From Arthrobacter psychrochitiniphilus (GTDB taxonomy: Bacteria > Actinomycetota > Actinomycetes > Actinomycetales > Micrococcaceae), in assembly GCF_003185915.1 (NCBI RefSeq), contig NZ_QHLZ01000008.1:62001-126000 (forward strand): 64,000 bases of DNA, given 5' to 3'. Position numbers and translations under genes: made by a program. Positions 1 to 7,530 of this stretch are shown here, piece after piece. The notes below the pieces were generated by a model that saw only the letters and a list, made by a program, of their open reading frames with translations, did not search any database and was not told where the DNA came from. The first letter of the stretch is position 1, and each line of letters opens with the position of its first letter.

Positions 1-72
1 CCTGTCCACCATTCGCCTAGATTGTTGATTTCCCGCCATATAGCAGCCATGCACAACTAAGATACACCCGCA

Positions 73-485
73 ATGGTTTTGACGGATTACCAATTTCACG
101 CGGCAAGGCGCGGTCGGTGTCGTACCCTCGAAGCAACAAGTTGGCGGAGCAGTGGAGTTGCTGGCGGGAAGCAGGGGTTGTCGTTTTCGGATCGGGCGGA
201 CATCGCTGTAGGCATCCTGGCTGGCAAGTCGGATCGGCAGATCGGTGTTGATCTCGGCCGGGACCACACCACTATTTGGCGCGAACGTCGATGGAACTCG
301 ACGAAGACCCGTGGCTACCGGCCCGTGAGTGCTGCCTGCTCTGCCGGGCGGTAGCGCAGGCGCCCGGAGACACGGAAAACCGAGACGAACCAGATCCTTG
401 CCGCGCGGCTGAGGGAGGATCTGGGGAGGTCCAGGACGCCGCGGCAGATTGTGGGCCGTTTGCGTTTGGCTATACATCTGCTAAA
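73..485 (+). pseudogene. IS30-family transposase remnant (N-terminal part)
   Basis: The reading frame carries the IS30-type helix-turn-helix: a segment reading LSFSDRADIAVGILAGKSD, then DRQIG and GRDHTTIWRER, which in intact transposases binds the element ends. The frame is broken by a TAG at 352-354 but continues in the same phase with typical IS30 sequence (KTETNQILAARLRED, SRTPRQIVGRLRL). Homology then stops near 485. The DDE catalytic domain is absent, so this is an inactive fragment of about 135 codons. It abuts a Tn3 transposase tail, so two different elements decayed side by side. Family assignment is from memory of the IS30 consensus. Confidence 0.75.
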
Positions 486-504
486 TCGCCATGTCGGGAG
501 TCCT

Positions 505-632
505 GAGCCCTGGAGATGCTCTCACCCCTGGGATGGGAACACATCAACCTCACCGGCGACTACACCTGGCCACGCAACAACCAGATCAAACCCGGCAAAT
601 GCAGACCACTACGGCGCTCGACAGAACCTTAG
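505..632 (+). pseudogene. Tn3-family transposase C-terminal remnant
   Basis: The last ~40 codons in this frame read [17 protein letters not shown] followed by KPGKCRPLR and a TAG at 630-632. This is the characteristic C-terminus of Tn3-family transposases (the [15 protein letters not shown] signature before the final PLR). Everything upstream, including the DDE core, is missing, replaced by the IS30 fragment. Sequence just downstream of the stop may include a decayed terminal inverted repeat, but I cannot define it. Translation requires a different frame from the IS30 piece. Confidence 0.7.
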
Positions 633-866
633 CGTCGGATATTTCACTTTTTCACAAGCCAACCCAATACCCTCACGCAGATCAGCGAGAATACTCTTTC
701 GGCGACGCCCTGATACTTTACTCTCCAGATACCACTCAACTTTGAACAGATACCAGTTCCTGCCCATCGCATGCCGGACTCCCAGCCGCTTCGACTTGCT
801 CAAGGCACCGCTGCCACCGAAGAACTGTTGGGTTGCATTGTCAGAGTTTTTGTCTTCGATGTTCAT
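609..866 (-). CDS. Truncated small protein coupled to PadR (HAAS/DUF1700-like N-terminus)
   Basis: The start codon overlaps the padR stop in an ATGA arrangement, so the two are translationally coupled. The segment [12 protein letters not shown]...[14 protein letters not shown] resembles the N-terminal HAAS-like helix region found in small membrane proteins encoded next to PadR regulators, where it normally precedes transmembrane helices. Here the frame runs into the Tn3 tail after about 70 residues, so the membrane part is gone and the last residues are junction sequence. Most likely a 3'-truncated gene of unknown role. The family assignment is tentative. Confidence 0.5.
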   Translation of the reverse strand: MNIEDKNSDNATQQFFGGSGALSKSKRLGVRHAMGRNWYLFKVEWYLESKVSGRRRKSILADLREGIGLACEKVKYPTLRFCRAP

Positions 867-1240
867 GCCATGTTCCGCTCTGATTCAGGGCCAGGGTGCG
901 TTCCGGCCGTAGCTAGTCCCCTATTGGCTACTTCAACAATTTCCCGCCACTTGCGAACTGCTCCCATACGGGCCTGTTCGCCGGAGTTAGTGAGCGCATA
1001 ATACTTGCGGGCCGGACCCGAAGTTGAAGGCTGCAGGTAGCTACTGAGCCACCCATCACGCTCAAATCGGCTCAGCACCGGATACACGGCACCCGTAGCC
1101 AGCCCGGACAGGCCCACCGCGCGCAGCCTCTCAACCAGGTCATAGCCATACGATTCCTGCTGGTGCAGCAGCGACAGAATCAGCATCGGCAGCACTCCCC
1201 TCAGCAATTGGGGGTCATGGGGTGAAGTAACGTAATCCAT
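863..1240 (-). CDS. PadR-family transcriptional regulator
   Basis: A 125-residue protein with the PadR winged helix: LLRGVLPMLILSLLHQQESYGYDLVERL, then GAVYPVLSRFERDGWLSS and GPARKYYALTNSGE, the usual recognition-helix and wing motifs, followed by a short dimerisation helix. PadR proteins are typically ligand-responsive repressors of their own gene and of a neighbouring transporter or membrane protein. A perfect 15-bp inverted repeat lies 13 bp upstream of the start and probably is its operator. The downstream partner gene is truncated by mobile-element debris, so the regulon here may be reduced to autoregulation. Confidence 0.9.
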   Translation of the reverse strand: MDYVTSPHDPQLLRGVLPMLILSLLHQQESYGYDLVERLRAVGLSGLATGAVYPVLSRFERDGWLSSYLQPSTSGPARKYYALTNSGEQARMGAVRKWREIVEVANRGLATAGTHPGPESERNMA

Positions 1241-1253
1241 GCCCGCTAGTCTG

Positions 1254-1286
1254 CCATAACTATTAGTTACAAACTAATAGTTATGG
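1254..1286. promoter_or_regulatory. Perfect 15-bp inverted repeat, probable PadR operator
   Basis: Arms CCATAACTATTAGTT (1254-1268) and AACTAATAGTTATGG (1272-1286) are exact reverse complements around a 3-bp centre. The site is AT-rich compared with its surroundings and sits just upstream of the padR start at 1240, where a core promoter is expected. PadR dimers bind such palindromes with ATnnnnAT-type spacing, so autorepression is the likely role. Confidence 0.75.
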
Positions 1287-1411
1287 ACCGTTAGTGCGTG
1301 GCGTCCTAGATAGGGAAAGTTCGGCGGCGTATCCCCCGCTGGAGCGTCTGCCGCCACGCCAAGGGGCATCCCGGATAATCCTTACCGGAGCAACTTTCTG
1401 CCCATCAGGGC

Positions 1412-2362
1412 TCAGCCGCGCGGCCCGCTCTCGGGAAGCACCACGGCGGTGGACGGGTTCCCGGCAACCTTGCGTCCCTGCGGCTTGAGTTCGCTGACCA
1501 GCACGCTCAGGACAATCAGCGCAGCACCCACTAGCGCAAGGCCAGGCAACCGGTCCCCCGCGATACGGCCGAAAACGCCCGCCCAGAGAGGCTCCCCGGT
1601 GTAAATGATGGTTGCCCGGGTGGGGTCCACAGATTTTTGCGCCCAGTTCATAGTCAGCTGGATGACGCAGCTAGCCAGGCCAAGCCCGGCCCCAGCGCTA
1701 AGCCATATCCAAGAGAACTCCGGAACAGCCTCACCCACAACCGGCATAGACGCGAAAGCTAAAAGACTGCAGACAAGGAGCTGCACAACAGTCACGCGGC
1801 CCAAGTGGACCCGGGTGGCAAAAAGGCTGATCAGAACAATCTCAGAGGCAATCGCCACGGTACTAATCAGTGTCACGACCTCCCCCTTACCCAGACCCCC
1901 CGAGAAGGCTTCGGGCCCTGCAAGGAGAACTAGCCCAGCGAAGGCCAGCGCTGCTCCGGCAAAGGCCATGAGATGCGGGCGTTTTCGGAACACCGCCCAC
2001 TGGAGAAAGGGCACCATGGGCACAAACAGCGCCGTCAGAAACGCGGAGGTACTGCTGCTGATGGTCTGCAGGCCCACGGTTTGCAGACCATAGCCAAAGA
2101 AAATCGTGATGCCAATGGCGGCACCGGCGCCCGCATCAGCCAGGGTCATGCCGCGCAGGGTGCGATGGAAAATAAGGCTGGCAACAAGTGCGGCAACACC
2201 GAAGCGGACACCCACGAAGAACATGGGTCCGCTGTATTTCATGGCCAAATGAATCACCAGATAGGTCCCACCCCACAGAATCGTGATGAACAGCAGGGCA
2301 AGCTCTGGCCAGCTCAGGGAAAAGGGGCGTGGTCTACGCGCGGTGGGCACCATTCTGTCCAT
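1412..2362 (-). CDS. DMT-superfamily permease (EamA family)
   Basis: A 316-residue integral membrane protein with about ten hydrophobic helices in two EamA repeats (roughly residues 20-150 and 160-290). The first helix contains LFITILWGGTYLVIHLA and the first repeat ends with LNAxxx-like sequence around SSSTSAFLTALFVPMVP, both typical of the RhaT/EamA drug-metabolite exporters. Members move amino acids, nucleosides or drugs, usually outward; the substrate cannot be read from sequence. It starts 1 bp beyond the GntR stop and is the last gene of a three-gene operon, so its expression is probably controlled by that regulator. Confidence 0.88.
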   Translation of the reverse strand: MDRMVPTARRPRPFSLSWPELALLFITILWGGTYLVIHLAMKYSGPMFFVGVRFGVAALVASLIFHRTLRGMTLADAGAGAAIGITIFFGYGLQTVGLQTISSSTSAFLTALFVPMVPFLQWAVFRKRPHLMAFAGAALAFAGLVLLAGPEAFSGGLGKGEVVTLISTVAIASEIVLISLFATRVHLGRVTVVQLLVCSLLAFASMPVVGEAVPEFSWIWLSAGAGLGLASCVIQLTMNWAQKSVDPTRATIIYTGEPLWAGVFGRIAGDRLPGLALVGAALIVLSVLVSELKPQGRKVAGNPSTAVVLPESGPRG

Positions 2363-2363
2363 A

Positions 2364-2744
2364 TTAAGGCATACCCAGGTCTGTTGACCTCACTTCCAAT
2401 GCGCTTTCAAGAAGGCTGCGTGCGGCCTCATCACCAAGCCCCAAGGACCGGATTTGATGGACGTAGTCTGCGGCCGCTTTTTGGGCCTGGTGCACGATGG
2501 GATCCTCATGAGAGCAGACAAAGGTACCGTGGCGCCCGCGGGTCTCAATGACGCCATTTAGTTCAAGTTCCCGGTAAGCGCGGGCCACGGTGTTGGGTGC
2601 CAAGGCCAAATCGGCGGCGAGTTTCCTTACCGTAGGTAGCCGTGTTTCTGGTGCCAGCGATCCCTCATTGATGAGACGCAAGATTTGTGCGCGAAGTTGC
2701 TCGAAGGGTGGCAGAGCTGAACGAGGGTCAACGGTGAGCATCAT
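2364..2744 (-). CDS. Short GntR-family regulator (YtrA type)
   Basis: A 126-residue protein made of an N-terminal GntR winged helix (PPFEQLRAQILRLINEGSL, LPTVRKLAADLALAPNTVARAYRELE, GVIETRGRHGTFV) and only ~40 further residues, the layout of the YtrA subfamily that lacks a large effector domain. I chose the ATG at 2744 because it overlaps the stop of the upstream membrane-protein gene (ATGA) and the GntR domain begins immediately; a longer frame exists but is non-conserved sequence antisense-like in composition. YtrA-type regulators usually repress an adjacent transporter or membrane protein operon. Confidence 0.88.
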   Translation of the reverse strand: MMLTVDPRSALPPFEQLRAQILRLINEGSLAPETRLPTVRKLAADLALAPNTVARAYRELELNGVIETRGRHGTFVCSHEDPIVHQAQKAAADYVHQIRSLGLGDEAARSLLESALEVRSTDLGMP

Positions 2745-3691
2745 GGTTGGTACGGGGTGCTCGGGGCAGGGCCCTGTGTAGTGGCAGCGAAAGCAGTGTT
2801 GGTCCACAGCCGGTGGCGGAAGTAGTTGTAGGCTCCGCCGTAGCCGAAGAACATGACGATGGCGATGAATCCCCACGAAATGGCCAGTTCCCCATAGGGG
2901 GACCAGAGTGATGAAGTGTGGGATGGGTCGATTGCCTCGGCTAAACCGAGTCCGGCGGCGGCCAGTGCCAGCCACGCCAACCCAGCACTCAATTGGCCCA
3001 ACTTCCGGAATGTGTCCGCCCGCAGGGCGTCATCCCACGCCAATTCCAGGGGATCGCTAACAGGTTGGGGCTGTTGCAGCATCCTTTGGGAAACCAGTTT
3101 GGATCCTGTTGCTACCACTAGGGCGAGAACCAGGAAGGGCAATGCCATACTTTGCAAGAAGGCGCCTCCGTTGACCTTTCCGGCCGCTCCCATGGCGAGG
3201 ACGGTGACGTCCAGGGCAACTGCCAGCGCAAGGAGAAGTGGTGCTGTTGCTCGCCGCCAAGGGCTCATGTAGTCGGCAGCATCGACAGCCGCCGCCCTGG
3301 CCATGCGTGGGGAGTCCTCACGCTTGGTAAAGAGGGAGTCCCGCAGCGCCAGGGCAACGTCAAAGGTGGACATGCCGATGATGAACGCGGGAAGTACCAC
3401 GAGCCACGAGAAACCAAAGATGGGCCCAGGCGTGGGTGTCAACAGCAGCACGGTAGCGGCAACCAAGGTCCCGGCAAGGCCACCAAGCCACTGTGCCGTG
3501 TCGCTGCGGTGAAGCCTGCGGGCAACGGAGGTATTGATCTCATCCGTTCCCATGGGAAGGCCCACTCGATCCCAAAACCTCTGCATTTGGCTCTGCCTGA
3601 ATCGGCGGAACTGCGAAGCCGCTGCCACGCTTGCCGCGAGCAGTGCGAACATTCCTAGCAGTACCCAGGAAACTCCTACATCAGTTGACAT
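2741..3691 (-). CDS. Multi-pass membrane protein in GntR operon (DUF1648-like)
   Basis: A 316-residue protein with about seven to eight hydrophobic segments, starting with a helix at residues 8-26 and including a pair around 70-110, others near 150-205 and a C-terminal pair near 235-295. It has a clear Shine-Dalgarno (AAGGGGAG) two bases from the ATG at 3691. Proteins of this type are commonly encoded directly before a YtrA-type GntR regulator in actinobacteria, and some carry a DUF1648 domain; I cannot confirm the domain by eye. No catalytic motif is visible. First gene of the operon with the GntR regulator and the DMT permease. Confidence 0.75.
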   Translation of the reverse strand: MSTDVGVSWVLLGMFALLAASVAAASQFRRFRQSQMQRFWDRVGLPMGTDEINTSVARRLHRSDTAQWLGGLAGTLVAATVLLLTPTPGPIFGFSWLVVLPAFIIGMSTFDVALALRDSLFTKREDSPRMARAAAVDAADYMSPWRRATAPLLLALAVALDVTVLAMGAAGKVNGGAFLQSMALPFLVLALVVATGSKLVSQRMLQQPQPVSDPLELAWDDALRADTFRKLGQLSAGLAWLALAAAGLGLAEAIDPSHTSSLWSPYGELAISWGFIAIVMFFGYGGAYNYFRHRLWTNTAFAATTQGPAPSTPYQP

Positions 3692-3718
3692 GACTCCCCT
3701 TAGTTCTGATTTCTTTGT

Positions 3719-3745
3719 CTCAATGTATCATTACAATGAATTGAG
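3719..3745. promoter_or_regulatory. Imperfect palindrome upstream of GntR operon
   Basis: CTCAAT (3719-3724) and ATTGAG (3740-3745) flank an AT-rich core with the inner near-repeat TGTATCATTACA, lying about 30 bp upstream of the operon start at 3691. YtrA-type regulators bind AT-rich palindromes overlapping their own promoters, so this is a candidate operator for the GntR protein. Confidence 0.45.
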
Positions 3746-3810
3746 GCAATACCGACAGCACGGCTGGCTGGCAGTGGGAGCCAGCGCACGGCCTCGGACT
3801 AGTTCTCCCA

Positions 3811-4389
3811 CTACCCCGCCGCGTGGGGAGCGTCGTGAAGGTGGGCTCGTTCGCCGTCGTGGTTGAAAATGGAGAGGATCTCCACAGGACCCTCGTGGGC
3901 GCAAATGGCGTGCGGGACCATGGTGGAGAATTCGGCCACCTCGCCCGGGTGTACCAGGATGGTTCGCTCCCCCAGTTCCAGCCGCGCAATCCCGGCTAGA
4001 ACGGTAAACCAGTCCCGACCGGGGTGCACTCCGAGCTGGTGGGGCCGGTCCGGGGTGATGCGCATTTTGGCGACGGTCTTGCCGTTCAGGCCGTCTCCCG
4101 TGGAAAGTACCCACGTGGTAAGGCCTTGTGAGTGGCCGGGCTGAGGGCGGATGACCACATCCTGATCGTCCGCTGTCTCCACTAGAGCATCCAGAGTGGT
4201 GCCAAAAGCGCGGGCGATGGGTACCAGCTGGTCCAACGCTATGCGCCGATGCCCGGTTTCAAGGCGGCTGAGGGTGGACTGGCTGAGCTCGCACCGGGAA
4301 GCGAGGTTCTCCAGCGACCAGCCGCGCGCCAGTCGGAGGCTGCGGATCCGTTGGCGGATCAGGGCATCAACATCAGATTCTTGCGTCAT
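3811..4389 (-). CDS. XRE-family regulator with C-terminal cupin domain
   Basis: From the ATG at 4389 the protein is 192 residues. Residues ~8-64 form a Cro/CI-type helix-turn-helix (RIRSLRLARGWSLENLASR, then LSQSTLSRLETGHRR), and residues ~105-185 a small cupin (GVHPGRDWFTVLAGIARLEL, VHPGEVAEFSTMVPHAI). This two-domain form is widespread and usually senses a small molecule through the cupin. It is divergent from a SAM-dependent methyltransferase gene with 47 bp between the starts, a common arrangement that suggests it controls that gene. A longer upstream frame overlaps the methyltransferase gene and was rejected. Confidence 0.9.
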   Translation of the reverse strand: MTQESDVDALIRQRIRSLRLARGWSLENLASRCELSQSTLSRLETGHRRIALDQLVPIARAFGTTLDALVETADDQDVVIRPQPGHSQGLTTWVLSTGDGLNGKTVAKMRITPDRPHQLGVHPGRDWFTVLAGIARLELGERTILVHPGEVAEFSTMVPHAICAHEGPVEILSIFNHDGERAHLHDAPHAAG

Positions 4390-4404
4390 ACGCAAAAGTG
4401 TATG
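4387..4404. promoter_or_regulatory. Candidate XRE-cupin operator
   Basis: CATAC (4387-4391) and GTATG (4400-4404) form a dyad in the 47-bp divergent intergenic region, with the related half-site ATGCG following. It overlaps the regulator's own start codon region, consistent with a combined autoregulatory and methyltransferase operator. The dyad is short, so support is modest. Confidence 0.4.
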
Positions 4405-4436
4405 CGTTATCAGCACTGGAAAGCTACCGTGGAAAT

Positions 4437-5327
4437 ATGAGCAACCACGAACACGAAAAACACGCCCAAGGCCACGCACACCCTCACACGAACGACGCCG
4501 AACTAGCGCAGACACTCAACCTAGACGCCCGCATCCTCGGCTCCTACCTGACAGAGGCCACCGCCTGGGCAGCATCCCTTGCTGCGAAGGAGCCGGAGAC
4601 AATGATTGATGTGGGTGCCGGATCCGGTGTGGGCACGGTTGCGTTGGCACAGCAATTCCCGCATGCAGCAGTCACCGCCCTAGATAAGTCGGCGCAGATG
4701 CTGACCATGACCCGTGCGGCGGCAGCCGAGAATGGGGTCGGGGCTCGCGTGCGTGGGATCCAAACCGATCTTGATGAAGCCTGGCCGTCGGAAATAACAG
4801 CGGATCTGTTGTGGGCGTCCTCCTCCCTGCACGAGGTGGCCGATCCCTACCGCGTTCTGACGGACATGTTCGCCGCACTGAATCCAGGCGGTCTGCTGCT
4901 AGTCCTTGAAATGGACGGGCTGCCCAGCTTCCTCCCCGAAACTCTGCCGGCAGGCTCGCCGCTGGCACCGGGCCTGGAGCCGCGCCTCCATGAAATCCTG
5001 GCCGGCATGGGCTGGAACCACTTCCCGGACTGGCAGCCCGTCCTGGCAAGCGTGGGATTCACAGTCCAGCGCCGCCCGTTCCCCACCGTGGGAAGCTCGA
5101 CGCCGGAACTTGCCGCCCGCTATGCCCGTCACTTCCTGGCACGCATCCACCAGACGCTCGCTGACACCGCCTCCCCAACTGGCGCTTACTCCCCTACCGA
5201 CGCGGCCTCCTCCGCAGACATGGCATCTCTCGAGTTGCTGCTGGGTGACGGACCGGAGTCCTTGGAACGCCGTGGAGACTTGCAGGTGCGTGGACACCGT
5301 ACCGGTTGGGCTGCCCGCAAGCCGTAA
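4437..5327 (+). CDS. Class I SAM-dependent methyltransferase
   Basis: A 296-residue protein with motif I IDVGAGSGVG (residues 57-66), an acidic residue after strand 2 (TALDKS), and the later strand-4 region DLLWASSSLHEVADP with the typical LLVLEMD after strand 5. The substrate is not evident; the fold is that of small-molecule methyltransferases. The N-terminus is histidine-rich (six His in the first 17 residues), which could bind metal but may be incidental. The ATG at 4437 avoids overlap with the divergent XRE-cupin regulator, which probably controls it. Confidence 0.85.
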   Translation: MSNHEHEKHAQGHAHPHTNDAELAQTLNLDARILGSYLTEATAWAASLAAKEPETMIDVGAGSGVGTVALAQQFPHAAVTALDKSAQMLTMTRAAAAENGVGARVRGIQTDLDEAWPSEITADLLWASSSLHEVADPYRVLTDMFAALNPGGLLLVLEMDGLPSFLPETLPAGSPLAPGLEPRLHEILAGMGWNHFPDWQPVLASVGFTVQRRPFPTVGSSTPELAARYARHFLARIHQTLADTASPTGAYSPTDAASSADMASLELLLGDGPESLERRGDLQVRGHRTGWAARKP

Positions 5328-5382
5328 AGACATCGCTAGTGTGGGCCTGTCACTGCCGCCGCACGTGGATTAGCCTGAAACC

Positions 5383-5868
5383 ATGACAAGCATCGTTTGG
5401 GCACCCGCAGACCTCATCATTGCCTCGAACCAGGGCGTTGCCGTGCGCTTTGCAGGGGTTGAAGTTACTTCAGAGATCCTCGAGCTCATGGGGCCCGTTG
5501 CCAATGGACGCGGTATCAGGGTGCACCTAGCCGGAGCCAGAGGCCAAGCCACCATGGAACGTGACAGCGCCTATGTCACTGCGTTGGAGGCGTGGGCGAA
5601 GGAACGCACGGCCCACGGCAAGGAGGAGGCCGGACCGCGGCCCATCATGCCAGGAGAAACGGTACTTACCCCGGTCCAGGCTGTCATTACGGACAATCAC
5701 GAGACTGAATACCGCCGGGTGGGCGGACGAGTTGCAGGAACCGGAACCGAATGGTCCGCTTCGTGGGACTTTGTGCCCGAACCACCGCCCGGGGTCAAGC
5801 ACCTTTCCCTCGAATTCACACTTCATGGCGAACTGACAGGCAAGAGCGTCCGCATCCAGCTGGACTGA
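5383..5868 (+). CDS. Conserved hypothetical protein
   Basis: A 161-residue soluble protein with no signal peptide or transmembrane segment. It is mainly polar with predicted beta-rich character, for example TEWSASWDFVPEPPPGVKHLSLEF near the C-terminus, which looks like a small beta-sandwich edge. I do not recognise a family or catalytic motif. It is followed 21 bp later by a larger hypothetical gene on the same strand, so the two are probably co-transcribed. Confidence 0.7.
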   Translation: MTSIVWAPADLIIASNQGVAVRFAGVEVTSEILELMGPVANGRGIRVHLAGARGQATMERDSAYVTALEAWAKERTAHGKEEAGPRPIMPGETVLTPVQAVITDNHETEYRRVGGRVAGTGTEWSASWDFVPEPPPGVKHLSLEFTLHGELTGKSVRIQLD

Positions 5869-5889
5869 CGGTGCCGGTAGGCTAGGGCC

Positions 5890-7530
5890 ATGCCACAAAA
5901 TCGCCGTGTTCTGGAACCTGCCGCTCTGCTCGCCGGGCCCCGTGGCCGGCGGCTTTGTTTGGAGCTTGCGGGCTTGGCCGCCGATGCGGTAGCCACGGAA
6001 TCTTGCGGCACAGGGCAGGATAGTGGCGGCTTTGGGTCGGCCAGATTCTACGCCGCCTACAACCGCGACCCGGATCGCGGCACGTCAACTGTTCTCTTCG
6101 GACCCGGCGCCGAGCAGCCGGTTCCGAACCCCACGGCCCAGGACGTGGCCGCTCTACTGGAGGCGGTGCCGCTGCCCACGCTCACGGAGTCCCTTCTTCT
6201 GGAAGCGCTCAGTTCTACAGTCAACTCGGCCCGTTACTGGCAGGAGCCGGACGGTGACGACGTCCTGGCCGCCACCCCCGCAATGCGCCGCGCCTTACAT
6301 CGCTTTGCCCAGCAGTTAGCGGATTCGCCGCTGACGCACTGGTGGACGTCTCCCCTGGAGCCTGCAGCCCAGTGGAACGCTGCCTTCGTTGCGGACCCGC
6401 CACGTCCGCCCGCGCCAAAGGGAAACACCGCCGAGACGCTCACACAGTGGCGGCTGGAAACTCCTCAGGACGAGGCCAACGCCGTCCGTGAACGCCCCAG
6501 CGACCCCACCTCGAACTGGAGCGGGGATTGGTGGTCCCGCCCGCCCTGGGCACTGCCCACCAGCACCCGCATGATGCATGGGACGGAGTTGGGTCCCGTT
6601 CGGTTGGGCCCCGTTGGCCTGTGGCTCGTAGAGGACGGCTTCGGCGAGGATGAGGCCGTCCTCGAAGCGCTCATTCCGCCTGCCAAAGCCCGGATTTACG
6701 AGATCGACTCCCCCGAAGACTGGGCCAGGCTGTGCCGCGAGCACTCACTGGAGGTGACGGCCTCCAAGCGTCAGGATTGGTACCGGACCACGGGGCGCAA
6801 CGGGAAGTGGCTCATGCCGGATTGGTCCATGCTGAAAGAGAAGTACGACGCCGTCCACCTCACCATGGGTGGGTACCTGACAACGGCCGGGCGCGAGATC
6901 ACCATCGATGAAAAATACTCGTCCGTATTGGCTGGCTGGGATCCCGACGCAACCTACTGGCTCTGCGAGGTTCCGGCGGATGCGCCATCGCGGCAGACGT
7001 GGCGTCAGGATCCGGACGGTCTCTCCTGGGCGCCCCAAGGTGACCGGCCCCGCTGCCGGACGGCACCGGAACGCGGCCAGTGGATCTATAACGTGCAGGG
7101 CTACCGGGTCTCCGAGGTGACCACTGTCCTGGGCCACGGTGAGGAACTGTGGCAGCGGGCATCGAAGGACGTGCTGACGTGGAAGGTTAAAACCCGCAGC
7201 GGCTTCAGCGTGGACACACCGGGCCCCGTGGTGGAGGGCCAGAACGTCAATGTCACCGCATCCTTGCTGGGTGTGAAGGTTGTGGAACCCGTGCAGGTGG
7301 TTGCCGTGGTGGACACCCCTGACCGCTCAGGCTTCGCCTACAGCACCCTGCCGGGACATCCCGTCAGCGGAGAGGAAGCCTTCATTGTGCACCGTGACGG
7401 TGACGCGGTGCACCTGAGTATCCGCTCCCTAACGCGTGCCGCCCCGCAACAACCGTGGCACGGGCTGTTTCCGGTATTGCTAATGGTGCAGAAACTCGTG
7501 CGGTGGAGGTACTTCCGCGCCCTGCGCTAG
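5890..7530 (+). CDS. Conserved hypothetical protein, 546 residues
   Basis: A long, soluble, tryptophan-rich protein without signal peptide or membrane helices. A middle segment (about residues 275-355) reads DWARLCREHSLEVT, DWYRTTGRNGKW, YDAVHLTMGGYLTTAG and GWDPDATYWL; I have seen this combination in actinobacterial proteins of unknown function, and it vaguely recalls ADP-ribosyltransferase-like architecture, but I would not assign it. A weak AGG ribosome-binding site precedes the ATG. The 3' end is antisense to the run-on of the decayed MFS gene on the other strand. Probably in one transcript with the 161-residue gene upstream. Confidence 0.7.
   Translation: MPQNRRVLEPAALLAGPRGRRLCLELAGLAADAVATESCGTGQDSGGFGSARFYAAYNRDPDRGTSTVLFGPGAEQPVPNPTAQDVAALLEAVPLPTLTESLLLEALSSTVNSARYWQEPDGDDVLAATPAMRRALHRFAQQLADSPLTHWWTSPLEPAAQWNAAFVADPPRPPAPKGNTAETLTQWRLETPQDEANAVRERPSDPTSNWSGDWWSRPPWALPTSTRMMHGTELGPVRLGPVGLWLVEDGFGEDEAVLEALIPPAKARIYEIDSPEDWARLCREHSLEVTASKRQDWYRTTGRNGKWLMPDWSMLKEKYDAVHLTMGGYLTTAGREITIDEKYSSVLAGWDPDATYWLCEVPADAPSRQTWRQDPDGLSWAPQGDRPRCRTAPERGQWIYNVQGYRVSEVTTVLGHGEELWQRASKDVLTWKVKTRSGFSVDTPGPVVEGQNVNVTASLLGVKVVEPVQVVAVVDTPDRSGFAYSTLPGHPVSGEEAFIVHRDGDAVHLSIRSLTRAAPQQPWHGLFPVLLMVQKLVRWRYFRALR

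Noticed and set aside
1973..2551. Long plus-strand frame across the DMT and GntR genes
   Set aside because: Antisense shadow of two well-supported minus-strand genes; composition lacks family-like features.
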